Below, one piece after another: positions 35,922-46,792 of a stretch of 64,000 bases of DNA. Under the pieces are notes generated by a model. That model had not been told where the DNA came from and did not search any database. It saw only the letters and a program-made list of their open reading frames with translations. Source of the DNA: Gammaproteobacteria bacterium (GTDB lineage: Bacteria; Pseudomonadota; Gammaproteobacteria; Xanthomonadales; SZUA-36); NCBI GenBank assembly GCA_030431095.1, contig JAUIJU010000008.1, forward strand, positions 1-64,000, in the 5' to 3' direction. The position numbers and the translations under genes are program-made. Within the stretch, counting starts at the first letter, position 1. Each line of letters opens with the position of its first letter.

Positions 35922-38532
35922 AGCATCTTCGCTCGATGCGCAACGCCATCGTCTTCGCGGGGCTGCTGTTCACCGGCGGCGCGGACGCCCAGAACGGCGT
36001 GCTGGTGGAGTGGGTGGAGAACAACCCGTTCAACGCCCAGGACCGGATCGCCCTGGGCTACCCGGTGCCGATTCCCGTCGACACGCCTCTGCCTTTCGAC
36101 GGATTTCGGACGTACGCCGGCCTGCATGCCCGCCACATGGACCTGGCCGCCGGCACGCCGTGGGTGCATCCCGAAACGGTCGGGAACACGCGCAAGGGGC
36201 GCACCCTGTGGGCCTATCGCCTGGGGACCGCCTCACCCCCTGGGGCCTGCCGGAAGCGGCCATGCTGACCAACGGTGGCATCCACGCACGCGAGTGGCAA
36301 AGCCCGGAGACGGTGACCGGCATCCTCGAGTACCTGGCCACCGCGCCGTCCGATCGCCACCTGGTCGACTACCTGCGCGACCAGGTCAACGTGGTGGTCA
36401 TCCCGGTGATGAACATCGACGGATTCCTGCAGACCCAGCGTTTTCCGACCCGGAACTGGCTGCTGACCGATCCGAACGACCCGATGTTCTCACCCCGTGA
36501 TGGACGCATGCGGCGCAAGAACCTGCTGAATTCCGACGAGGTCCTGGCCAGCCAGGCCGACCACCTGTTCGGGGTCGACCTGAATCGCAATAACCCGCCC
36601 TACTGGGACACCTCCGGTGGCAACAACTCCTCGGACGACACGCGGTCCCTGGTGCACCACGGCGCCACGCCGCATTCGGAACCGGAAACCCGGGCCCTGG
36701 ACGTGGCGGCCGCGCTGGGTCCTGCCGATCAGCTGCGGGTGTACACCGACGTGCATTCCTTCTCCATGGTGCATTTCTGGGTGCGCACCGGCAACGACCG
36801 CCTGGCGCAACAGACCGAACAGGTGCTGGACCTGTTTTCCGACCACCACCAGGCATTTCCCGCCGGCAAGTGGTACGCCTGGAATGGGCGCTTTGGTGTG
36901 CCCAGCAACCGTGGCATCGGCACCACGGACGAGTACTTCACGGTCAACTACCAGGTGCCCTCGTGGACGCTGGAGATCGAACCCAGCAATGGCCAGGCGG
37001 TTCACGCGCCGCTGCCGGGCAGCGGCGCCGACTACGGCGGCGCGGGCGTCAACGGACACGACGGATTCATCCTGCCCGAGGCGGAAATCCGCCGGGTTCG
37101 CGAGCAACTGGCCCAGACCTTCGCCGCCGTCTATTTCCGCCAGTCCGGACCACCGCACCTGCAGTCGTTGCGTGTGTACGATGCCGACAGCGACGCGCTG
37201 GTCTTCGAGGCCGACTGGGACCCACTCAGCGACCTGGCCAGGGCGCCGCACCGGCAACAGCTGCAACCGCTGGAATTCGGCCGCGACTACGTGGTGTGGC
37301 TGGGCTACAGCAAGCCCATGCGCTGGCTGGACGACGGCCAGGTGACCCCCTTTCCTGGACAGTCGCCGGGTGTGACCGACACGTCGATCACGGCGCTGGC
37401 GGGCGCGAAGATCGTCGACATCACCCTGGAAGAACCGCCGGAGGTCCTGCTGGAGCCGGGCGGGGCGCCCGACGGCTACCGCCTGTACCGCACGGACGCC
37501 AGCCGTACCACGCTGCGCATCCCGGGAACCGCCGCCAACCGCGACGCGTTGGCCGGTGAAGGCAGGCTGTCACTGCGAATCCGCACCCGCGACATGAACG
37601 GTCTGGGCCTGGACGCCGACCCCGCCACCGTCGCCGGCTGGGCGGAGGGCCACTGGGTTCGGTACGAAGACACCCTGGGCAACGCCACCGACGCCGGTGG
37701 CGCCGACCAGAGCATCACGCTAGAGGTCAGCACCGAATCGGTGGCCGACCCCTTCGTGCTGGAACCGGGCATCGCCGGCGCCTGGTTCGACCCGCTACGC
37801 AGCGGCGAGGGATTCATCATCGAGATGCTGCCCGACGACGACGCCGTGCTCTACTGGTTCACCTACGACGACGACGGCCAGCAGGACTGGCTGATCGCCG
37901 GCGGCCGGGTCAGCGGCAACCAGTTGCTGTTTGACGAACTGCTGCGGGTTTCCGGCGGCGTGTTCGGCCCCGGGTTCGACCCGGACGCGGTGGAACGCAC
38001 CGTGGTCGGGGCCGCGACCTTCACCTGGTCGGGTTGTGACAGCGGCACCATGGACTGGCACATCGGCAACCGCCGCGGCCGGCAGTCACTGAGCCGGCTG
38101 AGCCGCGTCCAGGGCCTGGACTGCGGTCTGCCCATGGGCAAGCCGATCCGCCAGGAAGCCCAGTACAGCGGCGCCTGGTACGACCCCGGCCACTCCGGCG
38201 AGGGGTACACCCTGCAGATCCTGGAAGACAACAGTGCCCTGGTCTACTGGTTCAGCTTTGGCCCGGACGGCGCGCGCCGCTGGTTTTTCGGCGAAGGACA
38301 GCAGGTGGATGGTACCTGGGTGTTCCCGGAATTGCTGACCACCGCCGGGCCGCGTTTCGGCGACGCCTTCGACCCGGAAGATTTCGACACCCTGCCCTGG
38401 GGCACGCTGGAACTGGACCTGTCCTGCGAGGGCGGTGAGGCGCGCTACGCCGCGTCGGAGACGGGTTTCGGCCAGGGCAGCCTGCAACTGGTGCAACTGA
38501 CCCGCCAGGACGGTCCCGCCTGCCCGCCATGA
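35918..38532 (+). pseudogene. Secreted M14 zinc carboxypeptidase, broken by a one-base frameshift
   Basis: The N-terminal part starts at GTG 35918 with a signal peptide (IVFAGLLFTGGADAQ) and reads to a premature stop at 36268. The rest of the enzyme continues in the -1 frame to 38532. Inserting one G in the run at 36223-36226 restores a continuous frame (..AYRLGDRLTPWGLPEAAML..), exactly at the family-conserved position. M14 residues are intact: zinc ligands HARE and DVHS, catalytic Glu in WTLEIEPS. A linker and two tandem copies of a C-terminal module follow (37768-38124 and 38161-38526). If the base loss is an assembly error the gene is functional; if real, only the inactive N-terminal piece, or a truncated protein from ATG 36262, is made. 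Confidence 0.85.
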
Positions 38533-38615
38533 TGACCCTGGCCGCCACTGTCGAAGACGGCGGCGTGGTCGGCTAAAATACGCGCCCCTCTGCGACCCTC
38601 ACAGGACCCGACCCC

Positions 38616-38876
38616 ATGAACGAAATGGAAACCCACAACGAGTGCACGCGGCGATTCGTCGAACTGGCCAATGCCATGAAAGACGAGGGCGTGGACATTC
38701 GCCTGGTCAGTGCGGCGCTGATGGCCGCCAGCGGCGTGTACGCCACCTACACCGTGGCCGGCAATGCGGGCGCCCTGGAACCCACCGGCGTGGACAAGGT
38801 GGTGTCGATGTACCGCCAGAACCTCGAACACATCCAGCAGCGCCGCAAGGAAGAGCTCCAGTCCGGTAATGCCTGA
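38616..38876 (+). CDS. DUF3144-like small protein
   Basis: An 86-residue cytoplasmic protein with no signal peptide. The pattern RRFVELANAMKDEG...VSAALMAASGVYATY...RQNLEHI resembles DUF3144 proteins of gammaproteobacteria, which have no known function. ATG 38616 follows AGGA; TAAAAT at 38574-38579 may be its -10 box. It is convergent with the MoeB-rhodanese gene three bases away. Confidence 0.75.
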   Translation: MNEMETHNECTRRFVELANAMKDEGVDIRLVSAALMAASGVYATYTVAGNAGALEPTGVDKVVSMYRQNLEHIQQRRKEELQSGNA

Positions 38877-38879
38877 GTG

Positions 38880-40019
38880 TCAGGTGTAGCGATTCATGCC
38901 CGGGTCGACACGCTCGGCCCAGGCGTCGACGCCCCCCTCGAGCACCGCCAGGCGCTCGAAGCCTTCGCGCCGCAATAGCCGATAGGCCTGCTCGGCGCGC
39001 GCGCCCTTGTGGCAGGTGATGACGTAGGCGCGGTCCTTCGACAGTTCGCACAACCGCGCGGAAAGCTCCGGCAGCGGAATCTCCAGCACGTCGTCCAGCC
39101 GGGCGATGTCCAGTTCCACCGGGTTGCGCACATCCAGCACCAGCGGTGGCGCGGCGCCCACGCGGGCATCGTGCAATTCCTCCGGCCGGATGGTTCGCAC
39201 CGGCTCGCCACCCCCGGTCGACTCCCCGCAAAACGCGACCGTATCGACCGGCTCGGTGATTCTGGGCGAAACCCCGCAGACCGGGCACTGCGGCGACTTG
39301 CCGACGCTGACCTCGCGGAAGCCCATGCCCAGGCCATCGAACAGCAGCAGGCGACCGATCAGCGGCTGTCCCACGCCCAGGATCAGCTTGAGGGCCTCCA
39401 GGCCCTGCAGGGCGCCGATGATCCCTGGCAGGACGCCCAGCACACCGCCCTCGGCGCACGAAGGCACCGCGCCGGGCGGCGGCGGCTCGGGAAACAGGCA
39501 GCGGTAGCAGGGGCCGCGAGTCGCGTCGAAAACGCTGACCTGCCCATCGAAGCGCAGCACGCTGCCGTAGACGCACGGAAGTCCCGCGAGGACGCAGGCG
39601 TCGTTGACCAGGTAACGGGTGGGAAAGTTGTCGCTGCCGTCCACCACCAGGTCATACCCGTGCACCACGTCCATGACGTTGCCGGCGTCCAGGCGCAGCG
39701 AATGCGTGACCACCTCGATTCCTGGATTGAGGCCGTGCAACCGTTCGGCGGCGACCTCGAGCTTGGGTCGGCCCACGTCGGCGGTGTCGTAGAGCACCTG
39801 GCGCTGAATGTTGCTCAGGTCCACGACATCGTCGTCCACCAGGCCCAGCGTGCCCACACCCGCGGTGGCCAGGTACAGGCCCAGCGGCGAGCCGAGCCCG
39901 CCGGCGCCCACGCACAGGACGCGCGCCGCTTTCAGTTTCGCCTGCCCCTCGAGCGTGATTTCGGGCATGACGAGGTGCCGGGAATAGCGATTGATTTCGT
40001 CCTGCGTCAGGCGGCTCAT
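38880..40019 (-). CDS. moeB: MoeB/ThiF-type sulfur-carrier adenylyltransferase with rhodanese domain
   Basis: A 379-residue E1-like enzyme fused to a C-terminal rhodanese domain (MoeZ/MOCS3 architecture). It adenylates the C-terminal Gly-Gly of a ubiquitin-like sulfur carrier and then passes sulfur to it. ATP loop [22 protein letters not shown], zinc Cys pairs (YRCLFPE and CPVCG), and a Cys in PSCAEGG. The rhodanese Cys is in [12 protein letters not shown]. It is divergent, with a 50-base gap, from the BNR/MoaD-like pair, so its carrier may be the protein at 41179-41490. Confidence 0.93.
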   Translation of the reverse strand: MSRLTQDEINRYSRHLVMPEITLEGQAKLKAARVLCVGAGGLGSPLGLYLATAGVGTLGLVDDDVVDLSNIQRQVLYDTADVGRPKLEVAAERLHGLNPGIEVVTHSLRLDAGNVMDVVHGYDLVVDGSDNFPTRYLVNDACVLAGLPCVYGSVLRFDGQVSVFDATRGPCYRCLFPEPPPPGAVPSCAEGGVLGVLPGIIGALQGLEALKLILGVGQPLIGRLLLFDGLGMGFREVSVGKSPQCPVCGVSPRITEPVDTVAFCGESTGGGEPVRTIRPEELHDARVGAAPPLVLDVRNPVELDIARLDDVLEIPLPELSARLCELSKDRAYVITCHKGARAEQAYRLLRREGFERLAVLEGGVDAWAERVDPGMNRYT

Positions 40020-40069
40020 GCCCCTATATTAGAGGGCAGGGCCGAAGTTGGCATGCCGGGAGAGGACGT

Positions 40070-41178
<1,109 letters not shown>

Positions 41179-41182
<4 letters not shown>

Positions 41183-41490
41183 GCGAGGCGAACCGGGTGG
41201 AGGTGCTGCTGCCGCTGCTGCTGAGTCGCCTGGCCAGAACCGGCGCCTCGGTGCGACTCGAGGTGGCGGCGCCGGTGACCCAGCGTCGGGTGCTCGAGGC
41301 GCTGGAGGAAACCTTTCCCGCCCTGGGCGGCACCACCCGCGACCGCGCCACCGGCCAGCGCCGCGCCTACCTGAGGCTGTTCGCCTGCGGCGAGGACTGG
41401 TCGGACCGCCCGCTGGACGACGAGCTGCCCGAGGCCGTGGCGAACGGCCGCGAACCGTACATGATCGTCGGCGCCATGTCCGGCGGCTGA
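41179..41490 (+). CDS. MoaD/ThiS-family ubiquitin-like sulfur-carrier protein
   Basis: A 103-residue protein read from GTG 41179 in a GTGA overlap with the BNR gene. It has the beta-grasp pattern of MoaD/ThiS ([34 protein letters not shown]...LDDELPEAV), and it ends in Gly-Gly (GAMSGG), the C-terminal tail that E1-like enzymes adenylate and thiocarboxylate. It is longer than classical MoaD (about 80 residues). The adjacent divergent MoeB-rhodanese enzyme is the obvious candidate activator; the final sulfur acceptor is unknown. Confidence 0.85.
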
Positions 41491-41553
41491 CCCGATGCAC
41501 GTACAATGACACCCGGATTCCGGCCCCGACGAAACGCAGGAGATTGTTCCATC

Positions 41554-42075
41554 ATGAATTCCGACACACGACTGAAGGGGGTGTTGCTGGCCCTGTCACT
41601 GGCCCTCGTGCTCACGGCCTGCTCCGATTCCACGGAAGATTCGGCCCAGGTGGAAACGAATCCCGACACGGCCGTATCCGCCGCTCCGGGCGCACCGGAA
41701 ATCGCCGAACCTGCCGCGAGCGAAAACACGGAACTCGCCGGCACCGCCTGGGAGTTGCTGGAGATCCAGTCCATGGACGACAGTTCCTGGGCGCCCGACG
41801 ATCCGTCACGCTACACGCTGGTGTTCGGTGAGGACGGCCAGGCCAGAATGCAACTGGACTGCAACCGCGGCATGGGCAGCTGGCGTTCGGAAGGGCCCGG
41901 TCAACTGACCTTCGGTCCCGTTGCCGGCACCCGCGCCCTGTGCCAGGACGACGGCCTGTCGGAACGCTACGCCGCCCAGTTCGAGTGGGTGCGCACCTAT
42001 GTTCTGGAAGACGGCCACCTGTTCCTGGCCACCATGGCAGACGGCGCCATCATCGAGTTCCAGCCGGCCGAGTAA
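41554..42075 (+). CDS. META-domain lipoprotein
   Basis: The 173-residue protein starts at ATG 41554 with a lipoprotein signal ending in lipobox LTAC. A low-complexity linker precedes a META domain (HslJ type): LAGTAWELLEIQ, FGEDGQARMQLDCNRGMGSW, LTFGPVAGTRALC. META lipoproteins sit in the outer membrane or periplasm and some are linked to stress or antibiotic tolerance. TACAAT at 41502-41507 may be its -10 box. Confidence 0.88.
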   Translation: MNSDTRLKGVLLALSLALVLTACSDSTEDSAQVETNPDTAVSAAPGAPEIAEPAASENTELAGTAWELLEIQSMDDSSWAPDDPSRYTLVFGEDGQARMQLDCNRGMGSWRSEGPGQLTFGPVAGTRALCQDDGLSERYAAQFEWVRTYVLEDGHLFLATMADGAIIEFQPAE

Positions 42076-42083
42076 GCGAGCAC

Positions 42084-42734
42084 GTGGTATCGCTTTTTTC
42101 CCGGAAGCCGAAACGAAGGTTCGGCTTCAACAAGGTGTTCTGCATCGGCATGAACAAGACGGGCACCAGCAGCCTGCACCAGGGCCTGCTGCGGCTGGGT
42201 CTTCGCTCGCTTCACCATGGACCCACCGGCCACGACTCGCTGGCCATGCACATGAAAATGGCGCAGGAACTGTCGCGAACCATGGCGCGCCACCTCGACC
42301 AGGACGAAGACCCCCTGCAGGACTTGCCGCAGTTCGACGCCTACTCGGACATCGATACCGTGGTGTACCGCTTCGACGAGATGGACCGACACTATCCGGG
42401 CAGCCGCTTCATCTACACCCTGCGGGACACGCCGTCATGGCTGGAAAGCCGCCGTAAGCACGTGCTCAGGAACCGGGAGAACGTACGCAAGGGCCTGTAC
42501 CAGACCGATTTCCTGGACATCGATTTTGACGCCTGGGTCGAGGAAAAGGAACGGCACCTGGCGCGGGTGAAGTCCTGGTTCACCGGCCGACCGGATGACC
42601 TGTTGTTCATGGACATCACCCGGGGCGACGGGTTCGAGGCCTTGTGCCCCTTCCTGGGTCTACCCCTGCCGGGAAAGGACGTGCGGTTTCCTCACCGCAA
42701 CGAGGCGCCGGGCGTTGCGGCCGGCGCCGACTGA
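42084..42734 (+). CDS. Sulfotransferase family protein
   Basis: Read from GTG 42084, giving 216 residues. The PAPS 5'-phosphosulfate loop CIGMNKTGTSSLHQGL is near residues 18-35, and the family arginine stretch RFIYTLRDTPSWLESRRKH is present. The acceptor is unknown; possible roles are sulfation of a carbohydrate or lipid. The start lacks a good ribosome-binding site, and eight bases separate it from the META lipoprotein stop, which suggests coupling. Confidence 0.85.
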   Translation: MVSLFSRKPKRRFGFNKVFCIGMNKTGTSSLHQGLLRLGLRSLHHGPTGHDSLAMHMKMAQELSRTMARHLDQDEDPLQDLPQFDAYSDIDTVVYRFDEMDRHYPGSRFIYTLRDTPSWLESRRKHVLRNRENVRKGLYQTDFLDIDFDAWVEEKERHLARVKSWFTGRPDDLLFMDITRGDGFEALCPFLGLPLPGKDVRFPHRNEAPGVAAGAD

Positions 42735-42762
42735 GGCGCACAGCGCACGAAACACCGTGCCA

Positions 42763-43449
42763 TCAGTCCTGGTCGGGGCCAACCCGTCCCGGGCCATAGC
42801 GTTCGAACCGGAGCCGTACCTGCTCGACCTCCTCGTCCGATAGCAGGCGGGGCGACCCCAGCGGCAATAACTGGACATATTGCCTCGCGAGCGTCTCCAC
42901 TTCTTCCGCCAGCCACAAGGCCCGTTCCAGGGTCGGCCCCATGGCGATCATGCCGTGGTTGGCCAGCAGGCAGGCCAGGCGCCCCTCCAGGGCTTCCAGG
43001 GCCGCCGCCGACAACGCGCCGGTACCGAACGTCTCGTAGCGGGCACAACGGATGGTGGGTCCACCCGCCGCCGCGATCATGTAGTGAATGGCCGGGATCT
43101 CGCGCCCGAGTATCGCCAGGGTGGTGCAATAGGGCGGATGGGCGTGCACCACCGCGCCCGCCTCCGGTCGGCGACCCAGAATATCGCGGTGAAAACGCCA
43201 TTCGCTGGAAGGCGCCAGCGGGTGTGACCAGCGTCCGTCGCCGTCCATGTAAACCATGTCTTCCGCGCTCAGCCGGTCAAGGGGCACGCCACTGGGCGTC
43301 ACCAGGAAACCCGCCCCGTGGCGGACGCTGAGATTCCCGGACGTGCCCTGGTTCAGGCCGGACGCGTTCATCCGGCGGTAACCGTCCACCAGGGACTGGC
43401 GCAGTTCGAGTTCGTCCACATGGCTTCCCGAGTTCGCTGAGCGGGCCAT
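42763..43449 (-). CDS. Class II aldolase/adducin family protein
   Basis: A 228-residue zinc aldolase/epimerase-fold protein related to L-fuculose-phosphate aldolase. The zinc ligands are in VVHAHPPYCTT and LLANHGMIAMG; the catalytic Glu is in SSEWRFHRDI; the phosphate-binding part NQGTSGNLS is near residues 33-41. It acts on a small hydroxy/keto compound, phosphorylated or not. It is divergent from the TonB receptor across a 223-base promoter region with a candidate operator, and forms the left edge of the accessory island. Confidence 0.9.
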   Translation of the reverse strand: MARSANSGSHVDELELRQSLVDGYRRMNASGLNQGTSGNLSVRHGAGFLVTPSGVPLDRLSAEDMVYMDGDGRWSHPLAPSSEWRFHRDILGRRPEAGAVVHAHPPYCTTLAILGREIPAIHYMIAAAGGPTIRCARYETFGTGALSAAALEALEGRLACLLANHGMIAMGPTLERALWLAEEVETLARQYVQLLPLGSPRLLSDEEVEQVRLRFERYGPGRVGPDQD

Positions 43450-43564
43450 TGTCGGGTTTGCGGGCCTGGGTGTCCAAGCCTGGAAGCCCTGCCGGCCCAG
43501 GAGACGCGGTGTCTTCGATGCCTATCCGCGGGTGCTGTTCTGCTATTTTGTAGACATAAAATCG

Positions 43565-43579
43565 TAAAGTGTTGACAGT
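43565..43579. promoter_or_regulatory. Candidate operator, island site 1
   Basis: TAAAGTGTTGACAGT in the divergent aldolase/TonB-receptor region. It contains the palindrome TGT-TG-ACA and also a perfect -35 hexamer TTGACA at 43572-43577 on the plus strand, so a repressor bound here would block the receptor promoter. It matches the site at 50624-50638 in 13 of 15 bases. The half-sites resemble GntR/FadR-type operators, and a GntR gene lies at 46793. Confidence 0.45.
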
Positions 43580-43672
43580 CTGCATTTTCTGAACCATTGT
43601 AAATAGACAAAAAAGGAAGAACGTGCTCACTCCCGGGGGCCAGAACCCGTTCCGGCTCCAGAATTCAACGTC

Positions 43673-46039
43673 ATGCGGGTAAATCCAATGCTCAAATCAA
43701 CTCAGCGCTTTGTCCTGTGCACCACGTTTCTGTTCGCAACCACCAACGTCCTGGCACAGGACGCCGAGAACGAATCGACAACCCACCGGGGCGTGCTCGA
43801 AGAAGTCCTGGTCACCGCGCGGAAACGCGAGGAGTCCCTGATGGCGATTCCGGTTTCCGTCTCGACGATATCCGACGTCCAGATCGAAAACGGCGTCGCC
43901 ACCGACCTCCTGAAGCTCGGAGAACTGGCGCCCCAGGTGCTCATCGGTCGCGCCACCAATGGCACCGGCGGGTTCCTGACCATCCGCGGCATCAGTTCCT
44001 CGGCAACGGACGCCGGCCTGGAACAGAGCGTGGCGCTGAGTTTCGACGGCGTACCCATCGCGCGCGGCCGAATCGTCACGGCGAACATCTTCGACGTCGA
44101 CCAGGTGGAAGTCATGCAGGGCCCCCAGGCCCTGTTCTTTGGCAAGAACTCGCCGGCCGGCGTGATCTCGGTACGCACCGCGGATCCAACCGACACCCGG
44201 GAGGGCTATCTCAAGGGCGGCTATGAATTCGAGGCGGACGAGCGCTACCTCGAGGGCGCCGCCACCCTGCCGGTATCGGACACCTTCTCGGCCCGGATCG
44301 CGGCGCGCTTCAGCTGGATCGAAGGGTGGATCAAGAATGTCGCGCAGCCGGTGGCGAACCCGCTCGATCCCAGCGTAACCCTGCCCGGCGCCACCTTCGG
44401 TGACCGGGGACCGGAAGGCCACAACTACTCGGCCCGCGTGACCCTGGCCTGGACGCCCTCCGACACCTTCGACGCCAATTTCAAGTTGACCTACGACACC
44501 CAGGAACTGAACGCCATGGACGCCTACCTGGAGCTGTTCTGTGTCGGCGACAAGGTCCAGCCCACGCAGCTGGGCATCCCGATGCCGGGCGCGGACTGTG
44601 AGAAAAACCAGGTGAAAGCGGAATCGTCCCAGGCCCCCGAGTACTCGGACAACTACAACTACGGCAATGGCGGTGTCCCGTACTACGACTCGGACTTCAT
44701 CCTGGGTTCGCTGAACCTGAACTGGACGCTCGGCGACCTGACGCTCAGCTCGACCACGGGCTACTACGATCAGTCCATCGCCGGTGGCACCAGCGCGGAC
44801 TACAGCCCGTTCACACTGATCTACGACACGCAGCAGGAAGACTACCGCCTGTTCACCCAGGAATTGCGCCTGTTCTCCAATTTCGACGGACCGGTGAACT
44901 TCATGGTGGGCGCCTACTACGAGGATTCCGCGCGCGACTGGGGCAACTTTCCGGACATTTTCCATTTCTACAACGCGGCCGCCGACAGCTACGTGCTGGT
45001 GGAAACCGTTTCGCGCGAGGACACCAGCAGCTACTCGTTCTTCGGACAGCTGGAATGGAACCTGACCGAGGCACTCACCCTGTCGGCAGGTGCGCGTTAC
45101 ACCAGCGACGACAAGAAGGGCCGGTACGAGAACCTGTCGTTCGCGGCGCCGCTGTATCCCTGGCGCCCGGTCGGTGACCCCCTGCTCGCCCATTACGACG
45201 ACGACAACGTTTCTCCGGAAGTCACGCTGACCTGGAACTTCGCTGACGAGCAGATGATTTATGCCGGCTACAAGACCGGCTACAAGGCCGGCGCCATCTC
45301 GAACGGCGCCCTGCTGTTCGACACGTTCACACCGGAAAGCGTGCTGGTCGACCCCGAGGAAACCGACGGCTTCGAGGTGGGTTACAAGGGCCTGGTGGCG
45401 AATGGCCGCCTGCGCCTGGACGTCACGGCCTACGACTACGACTACGACGGCCTGCAGGTGGCGGCATTCGACGAGGAGACCTTCAGTTTCGTGATCGGCA
45501 ATGCGGCGGCGGCCAGCACCCGTGGCATCGCGGCGAACGTGGACTGGGCGGTCACCGACCGCCTCTCGCTCAATGCCGGTCTCGGCTACAACCGGGCGCG
45601 CTACGAGGACTACCGGGATGCGCAGTGCTACACCGCGCAGACCCCCGAGGAAGGCTGCGTGGACAACGTGCAGGACCTGACGGGCAAAGCGCTCAACCGC
45701 GCCCCCGACCTGATGTTCAACCTGGGCGCCGACTACGCCATGGTTTTCGATGGTGGCTGGATGCTGGACCTGTCCGGCGGCGCGTTCTACACCGACGACT
45801 ACCAGGCCGCCACCGACTACAACCCGGCCGGGGTGCAGGAATCGTTCTGGCGTTTCAATACGGCGCTGCACCTGACCACGCCAAGCAACCGCCTGCGGTT
45901 TTCGCTGATCGGCCGCAACATCACCGACGAGTACTACCAGATTTCAGTGACCAGCCACCCGACAGGCACGCCGGACCAGTTCATCGGCATCTTCAACCGG
46001 CCTCGCGAAGTGCTGCTGCAGGCCGAATGGCTGTTCTGA
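43673..46039 (+). CDS. TonB-dependent outer-membrane receptor
   Basis: A 788-residue ligand-gated channel. A signal peptide (about residues 1-29, ending VLAQ), a TonB box-like region (LEEVLVTARKREESLM), a plug domain (PVSVSTISDVQI, FLTIRGISSSATDAG, VEVMQGPQALFFGKNSPAGVISVRT) and a 22-strand type barrel follow; the C-terminus ends in Phe (AEWLF) as outer-membrane barrels do. It is of the type common in alphaproteobacterial and gammaproteobacterial catabolic loci, probably importing the substrate of this island. The ATG at 43673 lacks a ribosome-binding site; ATG 43688 is possible. Confidence 0.93.
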   Translation: MRVNPMLKSTQRFVLCTTFLFATTNVLAQDAENESTTHRGVLEEVLVTARKREESLMAIPVSVSTISDVQIENGVATDLLKLGELAPQVLIGRATNGTGGFLTIRGISSSATDAGLEQSVALSFDGVPIARGRIVTANIFDVDQVEVMQGPQALFFGKNSPAGVISVRTADPTDTREGYLKGGYEFEADERYLEGAATLPVSDTFSARIAARFSWIEGWIKNVAQPVANPLDPSVTLPGATFGDRGPEGHNYSARVTLAWTPSDTFDANFKLTYDTQELNAMDAYLELFCVGDKVQPTQLGIPMPGADCEKNQVKAESSQAPEYSDNYNYGNGGVPYYDSDFILGSLNLNWTLGDLTLSSTTGYYDQSIAGGTSADYSPFTLIYDTQQEDYRLFTQELRLFSNFDGPVNFMVGAYYEDSARDWGNFPDIFHFYNAAADSYVLVETVSREDTSSYSFFGQLEWNLTEALTLSAGARYTSDDKKGRYENLSFAAPLYPWRPVGDPLLAHYDDDNVSPEVTLTWNFADEQMIYAGYKTGYKAGAISNGALLFDTFTPESVLVDPEETDGFEVGYKGLVANGRLRLDVTAYDYDYDGLQVAAFDEETFSFVIGNAAAASTRGIAANVDWAVTDRLSLNAGLGYNRARYEDYRDAQCYTAQTPEEGCVDNVQDLTGKALNRAPDLMFNLGADYAMVFDGGWMLDLSGGAFYTDDYQAATDYNPAGVQESFWRFNTALHLTTPSNRLRFSLIGRNITDEYYQISVTSHPTGTPDQFIGIFNRPREVLLQAEWLF

Positions 46040-46071
46040 CCAGGACGTAATTGACTCAGAAGGAGAACACC

Positions 46072-46668
46072 GTGTCCAGAACCCATCTTGTTTTCAGGAA
46101 AGGCGATTTTCCCGGCACCCCGGACAAATCCACCCGCCAGGCCCTGGATGAGCTGTTCGGCAACGTCGAGTGGATGTTCGGTTCCGATCCGGAAACCGTC
46201 ATTCCCGGCAGCGCCTCGGCCTTCGCCATCGTGGCGCGAACGCCGAAGCTGGCCAACAAGCTGATCGAATTGAGCAACTACATGCTCCAGGAGATGGAAT
46301 GGACCACCAGGCGCAAGGCGATCAAGCAACTGGCGATCCAGACCCTGAACCTGGAGCTCAATTGCCACTTTTCCTACCAGTCGCACATCGTGTCCGCCGA
46401 GCGGGACGGGCTCTCGGTCGAGCAGCAAACCCAGATCCCATTCTGGGAAACCACCAACGTGTTCAACGACGAACAGCGAATGGTCATCGAGTACACGCTC
46501 GCGGTGGTCCGGGGAGATGTGCCCGGGGAGCTGTTCGCCCGGGTGGTCGATCAGTATGGCGAATCCGAAGCGATCGAATTCACCGTCAGTATCGGATGGT
46601 GGGCGCTCTGGGCCATGCTGATCAACGCCACGGACACGGACTACGACTTTGGCTTCGGGACGAAATAG
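46072..46668 (+). CDS. Carboxymuconolactone decarboxylase-fold protein (paralog 1)
   Basis: The 198-residue protein starts at GTG 46072, six bases after AGGAG. It belongs to the CMD/AhpD-like superfamily, which includes gamma-CMD and alkylhydroperoxidases. The equivalent of the AhpD active site reads NCHFSYQSH: the first Cys and the final His are kept, but the second Cys of CxxC is replaced, so thiol peroxidase chemistry by a disulfide is unlikely. It is closely similar to the protein at 52019-52591 (EEQRMVIEYTLA vs EEQRLVIEYALA; WWALWAMLINA vs WWAFWAMIINA). It lies 32 bases downstream of the TonB receptor. Confidence 0.85.
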   Translation: MSRTHLVFRKGDFPGTPDKSTRQALDELFGNVEWMFGSDPETVIPGSASAFAIVARTPKLANKLIELSNYMLQEMEWTTRRKAIKQLAIQTLNLELNCHFSYQSHIVSAERDGLSVEQQTQIPFWETTNVFNDEQRMVIEYTLAVVRGDVPGELFARVVDQYGESEAIEFTVSIGWWALWAMLINATDTDYDFGFGTK

Positions 46669-46792
46669 GCGCCTTGGCGCCTGCCCGATGCGATGCGATG
46701 CCGTGATCGGGGCGACCCACCGGCATGGCCGAGTGGCGGCACGGCGCGAAACTGCGTCAGAATAGCCGCTGGACACAGGCGTTTCCGAATCA

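Noticed and set aside
36000-36268. Programmed -1 frameshift in the M14 gene
   Set aside because: The restored frame fits best by adding a base to the GGGG run at 36223-36226; no canonical slippery heptamer with a downstream pseudoknot or upstream SD was evident, so mutation or assembly error is simpler.
43697-45871. A long open frame on the minus strand opposite the TonB receptor (over 700 codons)
   Set aside because: The plus-strand protein has a full set of TonB-receptor motifs; the antisense translation is His/Val/Arg-rich with no domain. Long antisense frames are expected at this GC content. The same applies to frames opposite recG (24094-26334) and rpoD (56496-58334).
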